Under the pieces are notes generated by a model, which did not search any database, had not been told where the DNA came from, and was given only the letters and a program-made list of their open reading frames with translations. Shown here in pieces: positions 1 to 6,943 of a DNA stretch of 26,595 nucleotides. The position numbers were made by a program, and so were the translations under genes. The stretch is taken from assembly GCA_041487355.1 (NCBI GenBank), contig JBGPND010000056.1, positions 1-26,595 on the forward strand, in the 5' to 3' direction. The first letter of the stretch is position 1, and each line of letters opens with the position of its first letter. The stretch is from JAMXLO01 sp041487355 (GTDB lineage Bacteria; Pseudomonadota; Alphaproteobacteria; Acetobacterales; Acetobacteraceae).

Positions 1-206
1 AAGAAAAACCGCAGCGCCGTCATGGCGGCGTTCGTGCTGGGGACGCCGAGGCCGCTCGACGCGAGGCTCAGCTGATAACGGCGGATGTCTTCGAAGCTTG
101 CCCGGTCAGGCGAATGTCCAAGGAAATCGGCAAAGTTCTTGACGGCCCGGATGTAGCCAGCCTGAGTTTTTGGCGCGAGATTACGGATGGTCATATCTTC
201 GATCAT
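1..206 (-). CDS. Tyrosine recombinase/integrase, N-terminal part (IS91-associated type), runs off the left edge
   Basis: The reading frame is open from the window edge to an ATG at 206. It encodes a SAM-like N-terminal core-binding domain: the start MIEDMTIRNLAPKTQ, then AVKNFADFLG, then an FEDIRRYQL helix. This is typical of the tyrosine recombinases encoded beside IS91-family transposases. The catalytic R-H-R-H-Y part lies outside the window. The frame stays open further upstream, and a CTG at 242-240 sits behind an AGGAG-like site where relatives, as I recall them, have an ATG (LTDEAISPLRRRM). The original start may therefore have mutated to CTG, or translation may begin at 206. The family role is DNA strand exchange that helps move the element. 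Assignment to the integrase superfamily is solid; the IS91 link is from memory of the family. Confidence 0.75.
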   Translation of the reverse strand, partial: MIEDMTIRNLAPKTQAGYIRAVKNFADFLGHSPDRASFEDIRRYQLSLASSGLGVPSTNAAMTALRFF

Positions 207-524
207 GCGCCGGCGCAGTGGGCTGATGGCCTCGTCGGTCAGGGGAGGCTCCTGTCCTGGGTGAGGTTGTGAAGCCCCTCCATCCCAAGACAGGACGCTG
301 CCATCCCGCTACTGTGCCGCTGTCCCCTGCCGCGAGAGCTTGCCGCGACAGCGGTTTAGTCCTTCCACCCAAGGTGGACGTGCCATTTGGGTGCCTAGTG
401 GTGAAAATCAGACGCGCGAGTCTACGGCAAACGGCGCCAAGCTGGGCAGGATGGCCTGTTCGGTGGGTTCCATCCGTTTGATTCTATCCACTAGCGTCTG
501 ACCACTAGCGTCTGATCTTACCCG
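207..524. other. Non-coding border region of the integrase-bearing element
   Basis: These 318 bases hold no convincing gene. They contain an imperfect hairpin (CCGCTGTC at 317-324 pairing with GACAGCGG at 347-354). A split motif at 395-415 (CTAGTGG, six bases, TCAGACGC) is an inverted, interrupted copy of 494-508. A tandem repeat follows at 488-515. The region lies between the integrase start and the stop codon of the transglycosylase, so it is the likely end of the mobile element. Confidence 0.5.
488..515. repeat. Perfect 14-bp tandem direct repeat at the element border
   Basis: The unit CCACTAGCGTCTGA occurs at 488-501 and again immediately at 502-515 with no mismatch. An inverted copy of the unit junction, interrupted by TGAAAA, lies at 395-415. 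The repeat ends only 9 bp from the transglycosylase stop codon (525-527). It could be a recombinase binding site, an element terminus or a duplicated target. The repeat itself is certain; its role is not. Confidence 0.85.
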
Positions 525-1691
525 CTAGGACTGCGCATCTGGCGACAGTACGATGCAGCTCGTGCGGCCATGCCCGAGCCGCTCGCACGCCTGCACCGCG
601 GCGTCACGCGACAGACCGGTGAGCCTGGCGCGATACAACACGCCGCGCGACTGGCGCACCCCGGCGACGGAGGGATGCGCCACCGCCAGCACAGTCGGCG
701 CCTGCTCGCGCGCGGTGCCGACCGCGGCATGCGCCAGCCCCTCGGTCGAGTAGGCACCCACCTGGATCGCCCACTGGCCGGTAAGCGAACCACCATGGCG
801 CATCGGCACCGGTTCGGCCACTGCCTGCTGGATCAGCCGGAAGCCACCGCGCGGCGTGGCGGGCGGAGCCGGCGGAGGCGCCACCAGGGCCAATTGCTGC
901 GGCGCCGGCTGAGCCATCGGCCGCGGCGACTCGGGCAGTTGCGCCACCTGGATCGGGCCGCGTATCGGCACCCGACCGCCATTGCCATGGTTGCTCGCCA
1001 ACTGCACCGCGCGGCCGTAGCGCGGCCCCGGTGGGATAGCGATCGGCAACGCGTTCATCGCATAGTCCTCGGCCGGCGAGCGGTTCACCGGATAGCTACC
1101 CACGATGTTGGGCCCGATCATCGCCACATAGCGCCGCGTCTCATCCGGCAGCGGCCGGTTGTTGCTCAGATAGTCGTCGAGCCGCCGCGGCCCGGCATTG
1201 TAAGCGGCGAGGAAGCCGGGCGCGCCATAGATGTCGTACATCTCGCGCAGATAGGCGGTTCCCGCCAGGATGTTTTCGTGCGGATCGAACGGGTCGTCGC
1301 CCAGGTTATGGCGGTCGCGCAGCTCGCTGTACGTCTCCGGCATCACCTGCATCAGCCCCATGGCGCCGGCGCTGGAGGTAACCAGTTGGCCGTTGAGATA
1401 CTCGTTGCCGCCTGACTCGACGCGCATCACCGCGCGGACCCAGATCTCCGGCACGTCGAACCGCGTGGCGGCCTCGCGGACATACGGCCCCCACGGGTCC
1501 CCCGGCGGCCCAGGCGGCGTGTAGTTGCCGCGGGCATGCGCGGCATAGCGTGCCGCCTCCTGGCTCGCGCTATGCCGCGGCGCCTGGCTGGCACAGGCCG
1601 CGAGCAGTGCGAGTATTGCCAGGCAACCGACACCGCGCAGCAGCGAAGCATGCGAAATGAGCTGGTATCCGGAACGGCAGGGGCGGGTCAT
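525..1691 (-). CDS. Lipoprotein lytic transglycosylase (SLT domain) with C-terminal SPOR domain
   Basis: This 388-aa protein probably cleaves the glycan strand of peptidoglycan in the periplasm, giving 1,6-anhydromuropeptides. A basic, hydrophobic leader ends in the lipobox LAAC (Cys33), so it should be a membrane-anchored lipoprotein. The SLT domain spans about 68-195: the catalytic glutamate is Glu92 in RVESGGNEY, followed by the family signatures AGAMGLMQVMPET (109-121) and LAAYNAGP (161-168). A proline-rich linker (about 225-300) leads to a SPOR domain at 303-388 (QWAIQVGAY), which in other proteins binds denuded septal glycan. The ATG at 1691 was chosen because it starts the signal peptide and has GGAGG ten bases upstream; the frame itself is open to 1826. 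It appears to be monocistronic. The gene ends beside the repeat-bearing border of a mobile element but looks intact. Confidence 0.9.
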   Translation of the reverse strand: MTRPCRSGYQLISHASLLRGVGCLAILALLAACASQAPRHSASQEAARYAAHARGNYTPPGPPGDPWGPYVREAATRFDVPEIWVRAVMRVESGGNEYLNGQLVTSSAGAMGLMQVMPETYSELRDRHNLGDDPFDPHENILAGTAYLREMYDIYGAPGFLAAYNAGPRRLDDYLSNNRPLPDETRRYVAMIGPNIVGSYPVNRSPAEDYAMNALPIAIPPGPRYGRAVQLASNHGNGGRVPIRGPIQVAQLPESPRPMAQPAPQQLALVAPPPAPPATPRGGFRLIQQAVAEPVPMRHGGSLTGQWAIQVGAYSTEGLAHAAVGTAREQAPTVLAVAHPSVAGVRQSRGVLYRARLTGLSRDAAVQACERLGHGRTSCIVLSPDAQS

Positions 1692-1740
1692 CCGAGGCAA
1701 ACCTCCGTCGTCGTGGCGCGGCCGCAATGGCCGGAGGGCA

Positions 1741-1760
1741 CGACGGCCGGACGGCCGTCG
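1741..1760. repeat. Perfect 8-bp-stem hairpin in the leader of the transglycosylase gene
   Basis: CGACGGCC (1741-1748) and GGCCGTCG (1753-1760) form a perfect stem around the loop GGAC. It lies 49 bp upstream of the start codon at 1691, within the likely 5' leader. It may be a protein-binding site, an RNA hairpin or chance in GC-rich DNA. Confidence 0.4.
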
Positions 1761-1895
1761 CTCAGGTATCCGATCAGGAATAGCCCTTAAGCCCTTATCG
1801 CAGATCGCTGTTCCAGGCAAGATCATCTCGCCCAGACGATCGGCTGTCGGGGCGACCGCATCGGCAGCGGAATGTCGCAGTGGTCCGCAACGTGA

Positions 1896-1924
1896 TTGGG
1901 CGCGGTGGCAGCGGCGGCTACACT
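1896..1924 (+). promoter_or_regulatory. Candidate sigma70-type promoter for the small lipoprotein gene
   Basis: TTGGGC at 1896-1901 and TACACT at 1919-1924 are separated by exactly 17 bp. The predicted start near 1931 leaves a leader of about 27 nt before the ATG at 1958. Matches to consensus are partial (3/6 and 4/6), so this is a suggestion only. Confidence 0.35.
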
Positions 1925-1957
1925 CGGGCTGCGGCGAAGCGGGAGGGGGAATGGAAG

Positions 1958-2329
1958 ATGCGGCTCGCCGGCTGTGTATGTCTGCTCACTCTGCTGGGCA
2001 TTGCCGGATGTGCACCGGCTGTCACGAACACCGCCGGTCCCGCCGCGGCGACCGCGCGTTCGGTGCCGTCCAGCGAGGGCACCATCCTGTCGATGCGCCC
2101 CGTGAGGGTGCGTGGTGATCGCGTCCCATGGCGTGCCGCGCTGCTGGCCGATGCGAGCAGCGCAACAACCGCAGGCGACGATGGCAACAGCGACCTGACG
2201 GAAATCATCGTCCGCACGGATGCCGGCTCCACCATCTCCGTCGTGCAAGCCAACGAACTCGGCTTCCGTCCAGGCGATCGGGTCACCATCCTGCACGACG
2301 GTCACACGCACATTGCGCGTCCGGGTTGA
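1958..2329 (+). CDS. Small SlyB-like outer-membrane lipoprotein lacking the glycine zipper
   Basis: This is a predicted 123-aa lipoprotein of unknown precise role in the envelope. The leader MRLAGCVCLLTLLGIAGC ends in the lipobox IAGC (Cys18). The ATG at 1958 follows a GGGAGGGGGA ribosome site and begins the leader; the open frame extends further upstream without a plausible signal. Two segments resemble the SlyB/17-kDa-antigen family: GTILSMRPVRV (about 46-56) and the C-terminal block with RTDAGSTISVVQ, then FRPGDRVTIL (about 88-116). In that family a glycine-zipper membrane hairpin normally lies between them. Here the gap is a short polar stretch, LLADASSATTAGDDGNSD, so the membrane-inserting part is missing. 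The similarity is to short motifs, so the family call is moderate. It diverges from the transglycosylase gene and stands alone. Confidence 0.65.
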   Translation: MRLAGCVCLLTLLGIAGCAPAVTNTAGPAAATARSVPSSEGTILSMRPVRVRGDRVPWRAALLADASSATTAGDDGNSDLTEIIVRTDAGSTISVVQANELGFRPGDRVTILHDGHTHIARPG

Positions 2330-2435
2330 CGAGCGCCCCGTGTCAGGCTGCGGCATTTGCCGATGCGGTATTGGCGGGCTATCTCCGGCATCCGGTGCGG
2401 CGGAGGTCGTCGCGACAAGCTAAGAGGATCGCGCC

Positions 2436-2729
2436 ATGCTGGTTCGCGTGCTGACGATGCGAGTGGCGCCGGAGCGGCTCGGTGACTGGCTGCGCTTCAC
2501 CAAGGAGATCGGTTTTGCCGGCATGCGCGCGCAGCCTGGCTGCCGCGGTATCTGGCGGCTGCGCAAGCAGGGATCGGAGAGCGAATATCAGGTGGTGACG
2601 CTGTGGGACAGCGCGGCGGATCTGGAACGCTTCCGCACCAGCCCGGCAATGCGCGAATTGAGCGCGGCTGGCGCGGGCCTGACTGTGCCGCCACATGACG
2701 AAGCGTTGTTCGACGTGATCGGGGATTAG
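2436..2729 (+). CDS. Antibiotic biosynthesis monooxygenase (ABM) fold dimeric alpha/beta-barrel protein
   Basis: This 97-aa protein looks like a single ferredoxin-like ABM domain: strand MLVRVLTMRV, helix ERLGDWLRFT, strand with YQVVTLWDSAADLERF, and helix SPAMREL. Such domains form dimers that act as cofactor-free monooxygenases, lyases or ligand-binding proteins, and substrate cannot be read from sequence. The WDSAADLERFRTSP segment is the usual ABM signature. The start at 2436 has AAGAGG about 8 bases upstream. The stop is followed after 6 bp by a CoA-transferase ATG, so the two are probably co-transcribed and may act on the same acyl-CoA pathway. The 106 bp upstream show no clear promoter. 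Confidence 0.75.
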   Translation: MLVRVLTMRVAPERLGDWLRFTKEIGFAGMRAQPGCRGIWRLRKQGSESEYQVVTLWDSAADLERFRTSPAMRELSAAGAGLTVPPHDEALFDVIGD

Positions 2730-2735
2730 CGCACC

Positions 2736-3914
2736 ATGGCAATCCTGCCGCTCGAAGGCATTGTTGTGCTGGAATTCAGCCACACCGTGATGGGGCCATC
2801 CTGCGGCGTCGTTCTCGCCGATCTCGGCGCCGACGTGATCCGCGTGGAGCCGGCGCCGGACGGCGACCGCACCCGTCGGCTGCACGGCTTCGCCACGGGG
2901 TTCTTCGCGTATTTCAACCGCAACAAGCGCTGCATCTGCATCAACGCGAAATCGCCCGACGGGCTGGCGGTCGCACAGGACCTCGTGCGCAACGCCGATG
3001 TGCTGATCGAGAATTTCGGCCCCGGCACGATGGAGCGGCTCGGGCTCGGCTGGGACCAGATGCATCAGCTCAATCCGCGGCTGATCTACTGTGCGCTGAA
3101 GGGCTTCCTGCCCGGCCCCTACGAGCATCGCCCGTCACTCGACGAGATCGCGCAATACATGACCGGTCTCGCCTACATGACCGGTCCGCCCGGTCAGCCG
3201 CTGCGCGCCGGGTCCTCGGTGATCGACATCATGGGCGGCGTGATGGGCGCGCTCGCCACGCTTGCGGCGTTGCGTCAGCGTGACAAGGACGGCAAGGGTC
3301 GCAAGATCACCAGCGCGCTCTACGAATCTTCCGCCTTCCTGGTGGGTCAGCACATGGCGGGTGAGGCCGCGACCGGCACGCCTTCGCCGCCGATGCCGGC
3401 CCGCAGCGGTGCCTGGGGAATCTACGAGACCTTCCCCACGCTGAATGGGGAAAAGCTGTTCATCGGCATTACCTCCGACAACCACTGGCGTTCATTCTGC
3501 GCGGAGTTCGACCGCCCCGATCTGCTGGCCGACGAACGCTTTCGCAGCAACGCGGACCGCGTGAAGAACCGACCCGCGCTGCGCGAAATTGTCGCGGCGA
3601 TCGTGCGGGAGCACGCGATAGCCGATCTGGAGCGCATCATGGACGAGGCGAACATCCCGTTCTCGCCGGTGCGCACGCCGTCGGATCTGTTCGACGATCC
3701 GCAGCTCAATGCGTTCGGGCGCGCGCTGGCGATCACCATGCCGAGGGGCAATGTGGCGAATCTGCCGGGCCTGCCGTTCTGCATCGACGACGAGGCGCCC
3801 ACCCTGCGGATGCAGCCGCCCGGCGCGGGCGAGCACACCGACGCGATTTTGTCGGCTCTCGGCTATACGGCAGAGCGGATCGCGAAACTGCGGGAAGCCA
3901 ATGCAATAAGGTAA
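2736..3914 (+). CDS. CaiB/BaiF (class III) CoA-transferase
   Basis: This 392-aa protein has the normal length for a family III CoA-transferase, which moves CoA between carboxylic acids through an aspartyl-CoA intermediate in the cytoplasm. The N-terminal motif GIVVLEFSHTVMGPSCG is followed by LADLGADVIRVEP (28-40). The proposed catalytic aspartate is Asp136 in RPSLDEIAQYMTG. A helical middle part with YESSAFLVGQHMAGE and a C-terminal domain with NIPFSPVRTPSDLFDDPQ complete the fold. Substrate is unknown. It follows the ABM-domain gene by 6 bp. A second, clearly different CaiB/BaiF protein lies at 13297-14493. Nothing indicates truncation. Confidence 0.92.
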   Translation: MAILPLEGIVVLEFSHTVMGPSCGVVLADLGADVIRVEPAPDGDRTRRLHGFATGFFAYFNRNKRCICINAKSPDGLAVAQDLVRNADVLIENFGPGTMERLGLGWDQMHQLNPRLIYCALKGFLPGPYEHRPSLDEIAQYMTGLAYMTGPPGQPLRAGSSVIDIMGGVMGALATLAALRQRDKDGKGRKITSALYESSAFLVGQHMAGEAATGTPSPPMPARSGAWGIYETFPTLNGEKLFIGITSDNHWRSFCAEFDRPDLLADERFRSNADRVKNRPALREIVAAIVREHAIADLERIMDEANIPFSPVRTPSDLFDDPQLNAFGRALAITMPRGNVANLPGLPFCIDDEAPTLRMQPPGAGEHTDAILSALGYTAERIAKLREANAIR

Positions 3915-3924
3915 CAGGAAAGTA

Positions 3925-4043
3925 TCACCGCAGAGGCGCAGAGACGCTGAGGAAGAGGTTTGGCGCTTCGAGTAATGCCTGCCCCTGGGCTCGACCCAGC
4001 AGCGAATGCATAACTTCTCCGCGCCTCAGCGCCTCTGCGGTGA
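3925..4043. repeat. Inverted repeat between convergent genes, family with arm TCACCGCAGAGGCGC
   Basis: TCACCGCAGAGGCGC at 3925-3939 is perfectly inverted at 4029-4043. Beyond the perfect 15 bp the arms stay similar with small indels, to about 3958 and 4010. The spacer between the perfect arms is 89 bp. It fills the gap between the CoA-transferase stop (3914) and the convergent cupredoxin stop (4055). This resembles a widespread class of short palindromic elements built on CCGCAGAGGCGCAGAG; it may also slow readthrough. Confidence 0.75.
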
Positions 4044-4054
4044 ATTCTACTTTC

Positions 4055-4417
4055 TTACGCCTGCACCACCACCTGCCCGTGCATGTGTGGATGCAGGCCG
4101 CAGAGGTAATCGTAAGTCCCTGCCTGCTCGAAGCGGTAGGAAAAGTCCTCGTCGGTATCGAGCGGATGCGACTTCATTTTCAGCGCGGGACAGACGATGC
4201 TGTGGGGGATGTCGTCGTGATTCACCCACGTCACTGTCGTGCCGACCTTCACGGTCAGCGGTGTCGGCGAGAAGGTGAAGTTGTCGATGACCACCTCCGC
4301 ATCCGCCGCCGCCGCCATGTGAGCCCGCGTGCTGATCAGCACCACGACACCGGCTCCCACGGCTCGGCGCAGCAGGGAACGCCGGGCGAGACCGCCCGGC
4401 TCCTTCGTGTCCGTCAT
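4055..4417 (-). CDS. Exported cupredoxin (amicyanin/plastocyanin-like blue copper protein)
   Basis: This 120-aa precursor probably carries electrons or copper outside the cytoplasmic membrane. A twin-arginine-like leader is visible (ARRSLLRRAVGAGVVVLIST, ending near AAAADA at about 35-40). The copper site resembles amicyanin: His72 in IPHSIV, Cys106 in YLCG, His109 and Met112 in LHPHMHG. The strand-turn VKVGTTVTWVNHDD (57-70) is typical. The ATG at 4417 was chosen because GAAGGA lies seven bases upstream. It begins 10 bp after the metallophosphoesterase stop (4428), so both form an operon. Its position opposite an ECF sigma/anti-sigma pair suggests induction by an envelope, oxidative or metal stress; that is inference. 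Confidence 0.9.
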   Translation of the reverse strand: MTDTKEPGGLARRSLLRRAVGAGVVVLISTRAHMAAAADAEVVIDNFTFSPTPLTVKVGTTVTWVNHDDIPHSIVCPALKMKSHPLDTDEDFSYRFEQAGTYDYLCGLHPHMHGQVVVQA

Positions 4418-4427
4418 GGCGCGTCCT

Positions 4428-5366
4428 TCAGCTCGCCAATGGCGTATCGACAATAGCCAGTGGCGCGTTCGATGACACCAGGCTCACGCGCGCGATGCCC
4501 AGATGTTGTTTCAACTCTGCCGCCGGAACCATCATCGGACCCGGGCTCTTCGCCGAGCCCGGCGCGGGCTGCGGGAAGGCGGTGGAGCGTGCGGTGTGGA
4601 ACGCCACATGGCCTTCCACCTTCTGCATCGTCTGGTGGATGTGGCCATTCAGCACCGTCACCGAGCCGAACTTCTTCAGATAGCTCAGTGCCTGCGCGCC
4701 ATCCGATGTGCCCCAGCCCCATTCGGCATACACGGTCCACAGCGGCACATGCGCGAACACCACGATCGGCGTGCTGGCCGTGAGGTGCTTCACGTCGTCC
4801 TCCAGCCACTCGAGCTGATCGCGGCCGAGTGCGCCCAGCCCATTGCCCTGCAGGTTCACCACGTTCACCAGGCCGATGAAGTGAATGCCGCCGGCATTGA
4901 AGCTGTACCAACCGTCGCCCTTGGTGCCCTTGCCGAAGCGGTTGAGGTAGCTCTTCCCCTCCTCCTCCAGGATGTCGTGCTCGCCGGGCACGGTGTGCAG
5001 GGTGAGCTTCGTCGCACCCATGAGCTGCGCCGCCGTGTCGAATGTCGCCGGCTTGGAGAGATGCGTGATATCGCCAGTGTGGATCATGAACGCCGGCTGC
5101 TTCGGCATCGCAGCGATGTTGTTCAGCGCGTCCTGCAGCGTCGCCGTCACGTTCGGATTGGCCGGCTTGTCGAAGCCGAGATGACTGTCGCTGATCTGCA
5201 CGAAGGTGAAGCCGTCGTTCGTGGCCGCCTCGGCGCTGCCGATCAGGCGCGACCGCGGCACGCCGCCCGCCACCGTCCAGACCATGGCGGTGCCTGCCCA
5301 GGTCATGCATTTCAGGAAGCCGCGGCGCTGCATGTCGCCCGGCCCGGTGATGGAGTCGCTGCTCAT
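4428..5366 (-). CDS. Tat-exported calcineurin-like metallophosphoesterase
   Basis: This 312-aa protein should hydrolyse a phosphoester in the periplasm with a two-metal centre; the substrate is unknown. A Tat-type leader is present (QRRGFLKCMTWAGTAMVWTV, residues 13-32). The metallophosphoesterase motifs appear in order: DSH (Asp60, His62), GDITH (Asp99), GEHD (128-131), FAHVPLW (His206) and NGHIHQ (His242, His244). The third motif is normally GNHD/E with a metal-bridging Asn, but here it is Glu129. The start at 5366 has GGGAG eight bases upstream. It is the first gene of the minus-strand arm that diverges from the ECF sigma gene, and a matching candidate ECF promoter lies upstream. Confidence 0.9.
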   Translation of the reverse strand: MSSDSITGPGDMQRRGFLKCMTWAGTAMVWTVAGGVPRSRLIGSAEAATNDGFTFVQISDSHLGFDKPANPNVTATLQDALNNIAAMPKQPAFMIHTGDITHLSKPATFDTAAQLMGATKLTLHTVPGEHDILEEEGKSYLNRFGKGTKGDGWYSFNAGGIHFIGLVNVVNLQGNGLGALGRDQLEWLEDDVKHLTASTPIVVFAHVPLWTVYAEWGWGTSDGAQALSYLKKFGSVTVLNGHIHQTMQKVEGHVAFHTARSTAFPQPAPGSAKSPGPMMVPAAELKQHLGIARVSLVSSNAPLAIVDTPLAS

Positions 5367-5417
5367 TGGTGAACTCCCGCTGGTCCGGGGTCCGCCCTCC
5401 GGCCCCGGCTGCAGGCT

Positions 5418-5444
5418 CTACCGGTTCCGCTTCAGGGTTATTCC
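5418..5444 (-). promoter_or_regulatory. Candidate ECF-type promoter for the metallophosphoesterase-cupredoxin operon
   Basis: On the minus strand GGAATAA (5444-5438) is followed after 16 bases by GTAG (5421-5418). The implied start is near 5411, about 45 nt before the ATG at 5366. The same layout occurs on the plus strand for the sigma gene, with an identical -35-like heptamer and identical spacing. GGAA-type -35 elements are typical of ECF sigma factors. Confidence 0.55.
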
Positions 5445-5455
5445 CGCCGCTTGCA

Positions 5456-5482
5456 GGAATAAGATGCCACCCCGCCGGGTAT
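5456..5482 (+). promoter_or_regulatory. Candidate autoregulatory ECF promoter for the sigma/anti-sigma operon
   Basis: GGAATAA (5456-5462) is followed after 16 bases by GTAT (5479-5482), giving a start near 5489 and a short leader before the TTG at 5516. The mirrored element on the other strand begins 11 bp away (-35 to -35). ECF factors commonly transcribe their own genes from such sites. Confidence 0.6.
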
Positions 5483-5515
5483 GGGACGCGGCAGCCCGCA
5501 GTCAGGACCAAGGCC

Positions 5516-6079
5516 TTGCCCCACGACGATCGACGCCGACGCTTCGAGTTGCTCGCATTGCCGCATCTCGATGCCGCCTACAATCTTGCCCGCTGGCTGG
5601 CGGGCAACACGGCGGATGCCGAGGACGTGGTGCAGGACGCCTATCTGCGGGCCTACCGCTATTTCGACGCCTTCCAGGGAGGGAATTTCCGCGTGTGGCT
5701 GCTGACCATCGTTCGCAACGCCTTCGTCACCTGGGTGAAGGAGAACCGCTCGGGCCGCATGGTGTTCCTGCCCGACACTCCGGTGGCGGAAACAGTGGAG
5801 ACGGATGAGACGATGTGGAGCAGCCGGACACGCGATCCCGAAGCGCTGCTGCTGGAGCGCATCGACAGCCAGACGCTCAGCCGGCTGATGGAGCAACTGC
5901 CGACGGAGTATCGCGAGGTGCTGCTGCTGCGTGAGGTCGAGGATCTTGCCTACAAGGAGATCGCCACGGTGACCGGCGTGCCGATCGGGACGGTGATGTC
6001 GCGCCTGTCGCGCGCGCGGCTCAGCCTGCGAAAGCTGTGGCTGCTGCAGGCCGAGACGGAGAAAGCGCATGGAGTGTGA
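5516..6079 (+). CDS. ECF (group IV) RNA polymerase sigma factor
   Basis: This 187-aa protein directs RNA polymerase to stress promoters. Region sigma2 lies at about 14-80 (DAEDVVQDAYLRAYRYFDAF, then WLLTIVRNAFVTWVKE). Region sigma4 lies at about 124-175 (LPTEYREVLLLREVEDLAY, then the HTH helix VPIGTVMSRLSRARLSLRK). The frame is open to an ATG at 5366, but that would place the start inside the divergent promoter region and add about 50 residues of non-sigma sequence. The TTG at 5516 has AGGA eight bases upstream and gives the normal family length. The last 11 bases overlap the anti-sigma start (ATG at 6069), which indicates translational coupling. Its likely targets are its own operon and the opposite metallophosphoesterase-cupredoxin operon. 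Confidence 0.9.
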   Translation: MPHDDRRRRFELLALPHLDAAYNLARWLAGNTADAEDVVQDAYLRAYRYFDAFQGGNFRVWLLTIVRNAFVTWVKENRSGRMVFLPDTPVAETVETDETMWSSRTRDPEALLLERIDSQTLSRLMEQLPTEYREVLLLREVEDLAYKEIATVTGVPIGTVMSRLSRARLSLRKLWLLQAETEKAHGV

Positions 6080-6833
6080 TCGCGCCGCCGGATTGCTGTC
6101 GGGGCTGGTCGACGGCGCGCTGGGACCACTCGCGCGGTTGCGCGTGAGCCGCCACGTCGCGGGCTGCAACGCCTGCGCTGCCAAGCTTGAGGAGTTGCGC
6201 GCCATGCAGGCGGCGATCCGCACGAACCTGCCGTATCATCGCGCCCCCCCCGGCTTGGCCGCGCGCATCGGTGCGGCTCTCGAGCGCGAGGCGCTGCCGT
6301 ATCGGTTGCGCCCGTGGTTCCGCTGGCCGGTGTTCAGTATGGCCGGCACTGGACTGGCCGGCGCGCTGGCCGGGGTGGCGTTGACCGTCCTGGTGCTGGG
6401 CACGCAGCCGGGCGGTCAGGGCGACGCGATGCAAGGCGTGATCGGCAGCCACATCCGCTCGATGCAGGCTGATCACCTGACCGACGTGCTGACCAGCGAT
6501 CAGCACACGGTGAAGCCATGGCTGTCGGCGCGGCTGGATGTGTCGCCGCAGGTGCGCGATCTGAAGGACGCGGGGTTTCCGCTGATCGGTGGCCGGCTGG
6601 ACTATGTCGACGGGCACCAGGCGGCAGCCGTGGTGTACCGGCGCGCGAAGCATGTGATCAACCTGTTCGCCTGGGCCTCCGCCGGCAATGCCGACGAACC
6701 GTTTCACGCCGAGTCGCGGCAGGGCTTCAACCTCGTCACCTGGCGGCACGACGGCATCACCTATTACGCGGTGTCCGACGTGGGGGCCGACCAGTTGGCG
6801 GACTTCGCACACCTGGTGGCACAGGAAGGCTGA
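6069..6833 (+). CDS. Membrane anti-sigma factor with HxxxCxxC zinc motif
   Basis: This 254-aa protein is expected to hold the upstream ECF factor inactive at the inner membrane. The cytoplasmic anti-sigma domain has the zinc-binding pattern His29-Cys33-Cys36 (RHVAGCNACAAKL), as in ZAS-type anti-sigma factors. One membrane helix is predicted at about 87-110 (AGTGLAGALAGVALTVLVLG). The periplasmic part (about 112-254) includes RLDVSPQVRDLKDAGFPLIGG and FNLVTWRHDGITYYAVSD, the pattern seen in RsrA/ChrR-like transmembrane regulators of Proteobacteria. It overlaps the sigma gene by 11 bp. The signal sensed is not evident; the paired exported cupredoxin makes redox or metal stress a reasonable guess. 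Confidence 0.88.
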   Translation: MECDRAAGLLSGLVDGALGPLARLRVSRHVAGCNACAAKLEELRAMQAAIRTNLPYHRAPPGLAARIGAALEREALPYRLRPWFRWPVFSMAGTGLAGALAGVALTVLVLGTQPGGQGDAMQGVIGSHIRSMQADHLTDVLTSDQHTVKPWLSARLDVSPQVRDLKDAGFPLIGGRLDYVDGHQAAAVVYRRAKHVINLFAWASAGNADEPFHAESRQGFNLVTWRHDGITYYAVSDVGADQLADFAHLVAQEG

Positions 6834-6837
6834 GACG

Positions 6838-6934
6838 CCCCCACCCCAACCCTCCCCCGCTGCGCGGGAGAGGGAGCCGCGATGCATGCAGGACACCCCC
6901 TCTCCCGCGCAGCGGGGGAGGGTTGGGGTGGGGG
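6838..6934. repeat. Perfect 37-bp inverted repeat (REP/MITE-like), GGGGGAGGG family
   Basis: The arm at 6838-6874 is perfectly inverted at 6898-6934 around a 23-bp loop. Its core is CCCTCCCCCGCTGCGCGGGA. It lies between the anti-sigma stop (6833) and the convergent dehydrogenase stop (6944), where a very stable hairpin would block transcription from both sides. No transposase or target duplication is visible. This C-rich element type is common in alphaproteobacterial genomes. Confidence 0.9.
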
Positions 6935-6943
6935 TGGACGCCG

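Noticed and set aside
570..1415. Long plus-strand open frame (281 codons) opposite the transglycosylase
   Set aside because: The minus strand encodes a clear SLT/SPOR lipoprotein here; the plus frame is arginine- and histidine-rich with no motif and no ribosome site.
4414..5511. A 365-codon minus-strand frame overlapping the metallophosphoesterase
   Set aside because: It is out of frame with the gene that has all metallophosphoesterase motifs; composition is typical of GC-rich antisense or shifted frames.
5366..5515. Upstream ATG start for the ECF sigma factor at 5366
   Set aside because: It would put the first 50 codons over both candidate promoters and the neighbour's start region, and the added residues have no sigma-like sequence.
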